Source of the DNA: Candidatus Dormiibacterota bacterium
Lineage (GTDB): Bacteria; Chloroflexota; Dormibacteria; Aeolococcales; Bog-877
Length of the DNA: 13,874 nucleotides
Reading direction: 5' to 3'
Assembly: GCA_030038765.1 (NCBI GenBank)
Contig: JASHRA010000149.1
Span: 1-13,874 of the forward strand
Position numbers and translations under genes: made by a program
Shown: positions 13,173 to 13,874 of the stretch, in pieces
How positions within the stretch are numbered: the first letter of the stretch is position 1
Layout: each line of letters begins with the position of its first letter
The notes under the pieces: generated by a model
Database searches by the model: none
Told to the model about the DNA's origin: nothing
Seen by the model: only the letters and a program-made list of their open reading frames with translations

Positions 13173-13874
13173 TGCCGCTGCTGGGACGCTGGTACGCCTT
13201 CGGGCCCTGGCTCCTGGTGCTGCTGCTGGTGGGCCGCCGCTACGGCCCCGTGCGGGCCCTCGCCCTCGGCCTCGGCGGCTGGCTGCTGGCCTTCGCCGCC
13301 GAGTGGTCCTCGACCCGGGGCCCGGGCCTCCCCTTCGGCCCCTACAGCTACCTCCGGGCCGGGCTGGCCGGGGACTGGCGGCTGCTCGGGGTGCCCCTCT
13401 TCGACAGCGTCAGCTTCACCTGGCTCAGCGCCTGCGCCTACGTCGTCGTCGGCTGGCTCGGGGCCCGGGGCCGGGGCCGGATCCTGCTCAGCGCCCTGAG
13501 CATGGTGGCGGTCGATCTGGTGGTCGACCCGGTGGCGCTCCGGGGTGGGCGCTGGTGGCTGGGCTCCGTCTACTCCTATCCCAGGGGCAGCGGCCTCTGG
13601 TACGGGGTCTCGCTGCTCAACTACGTGGGCTGGCTGGTGCTGGGCCTCGCCGTCTCCGCCTGGGTGGCGCTCTGCCTGGGCCGGGCCAGGAGCCCGGGAG
13701 GCTGGCTCCGGGCCGCCTCGGTCGTGCTCCTGGCCGGCGCCCTCCTCCAGGGGCTGGCGCTGGCCCTCTGGCTGGGCATCGCCCCCGCCGGCCTGGCCGC
13801 GCTGGCGCTGGCCGGGATCTGCCTCCTCTGGGCGCGCTGGGCCCGGCCCCGACTGGGCGGCCTGGCCCCGCCCC
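13172..13874 (+). CDS. Carotenoid biosynthesis protein, CruF-like (DUF422), 3'-truncated by the window end
   Basis: 234 residues are visible and the frame is still open at the last base, so the C-terminus is missing. The protein is strongly hydrophobic with about seven membrane helices (near residues 11-23, 29-47, 78-97, 103-123, 146-169, 180-201, 205-222). Motifs shared with the CruF/DUF422 family are FGPYSYLRAG (about 55-64), LLGVPLFDSVSFTW, DLVVDPVALRGGRWW (about 115-129; the D-xxx-D pair is a family hallmark) and WYGVSLLNYVGW (about 143-154). CruF hydrates the end of acyclic carotenoids before glycosylation by CruG, in the membrane. The start ATG overlaps the epimerase stop by 1 nt (TGATG at 13170-13174), so the two are coupled. 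The exact carotenoid substrate is unknown and a non-carotenoid isoprenoid role is possible. Confidence 0.82.
   Translation, partial: MPLLGRWYAFGPWLLVLLLVGRRYGPVRALALGLGGWLLAFAAEWSSTRGPGLPFGPYSYLRAGLAGDWRLLGVPLFDSVSFTWLSACAYVVVGWLGARGRGRILLSALSMVAVDLVVDPVALRGGRWWLGSVYSYPRGSGLWYGVSLLNYVGWLVLGLAVSAWVALCLGRARSPGGWLRAASVVLLAGALLQGLALALWLGIAPAGLAALALAGICLLWARWARPRLGGLAPP

Overview
This is a very GC-rich window from a bacterial chromosome. Coding lines run well above 70 percent G+C, codon third positions are almost all G or C, and GTG or TTG starts are common. The gene content includes a tungstate/molybdate-type ABC ATPase with a one-component regulator, a succinate-semialdehyde-type dehydrogenase, YbjQ-like proteins, a DUF2231-Rieske fusion, an HpnA-like epimerase and a carotenoid hydratase-like protein. 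This fits a high-GC soil or environmental lineage such as Actinomycetota, Dormibacterota or Chloroflexota. I cannot fix the phylum from sequence alone, and I see no rRNA, tRNA, CRISPR array or insertion sequence.

Left part (1-2532, plus strand): the C-terminal part of an ABC ATPase with a TOBE-type tail overlaps a regulator that joins an XRE-type HTH to a periplasmic-binding-like domain, probably oxyanion (molybdate/tungstate) uptake and its sensor. After a 182-bp gap holding an 11-bp tandem repeat comes a phosphonatase-like HAD hydrolase. It converges with an aldehyde dehydrogenase (2549-3937, minus), and both stop codons lie inside one perfect 10-bp hairpin. Upstream of the dehydrogenase on the same strand is an MscS-type channel (4027-4896, minus).

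Middle part (5068-8259, plus strand): a tight operon starts with a small conserved-looking protein. Two proteins follow, each with two YbjQ-like ('heavy-metal-binding') domains, and then a complete zinc deacetylase of the HDAC/AcuC superfamily. The junctions are TGATG couplings, a 17-nt overlap and a 13-nt gap, so the four products are probably made together. This is the best candidate for an uncharacterised system in the window. The deacetylase gene converges with an RhtA-like EamA exporter (8256-9203, minus) and the two share a CTAG stop palindrome. The exporter is divergent from an Lrp/AsnC regulator (9251-9739), the usual arrangement for an amino-acid-responsive exporter.

Right part (9740-13874): a patch of visibly lower GC carries a lone, partly degenerate PIN-domain (VapC-like) protein without an antitoxin. 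A DUF2231-Rieske membrane protein (10554-11414, minus) is divergent from an OmpR-like response regulator with an altered acidic pocket. The regulator gene overlaps an HpnA-like NAD-dependent epimerase gene by 4 nt, which overlaps a CruF-like carotenoid biosynthesis gene by 1 nt; that last gene runs off the window. These three probably form one envelope/isoprenoid-related operon whose remainder lies outside.
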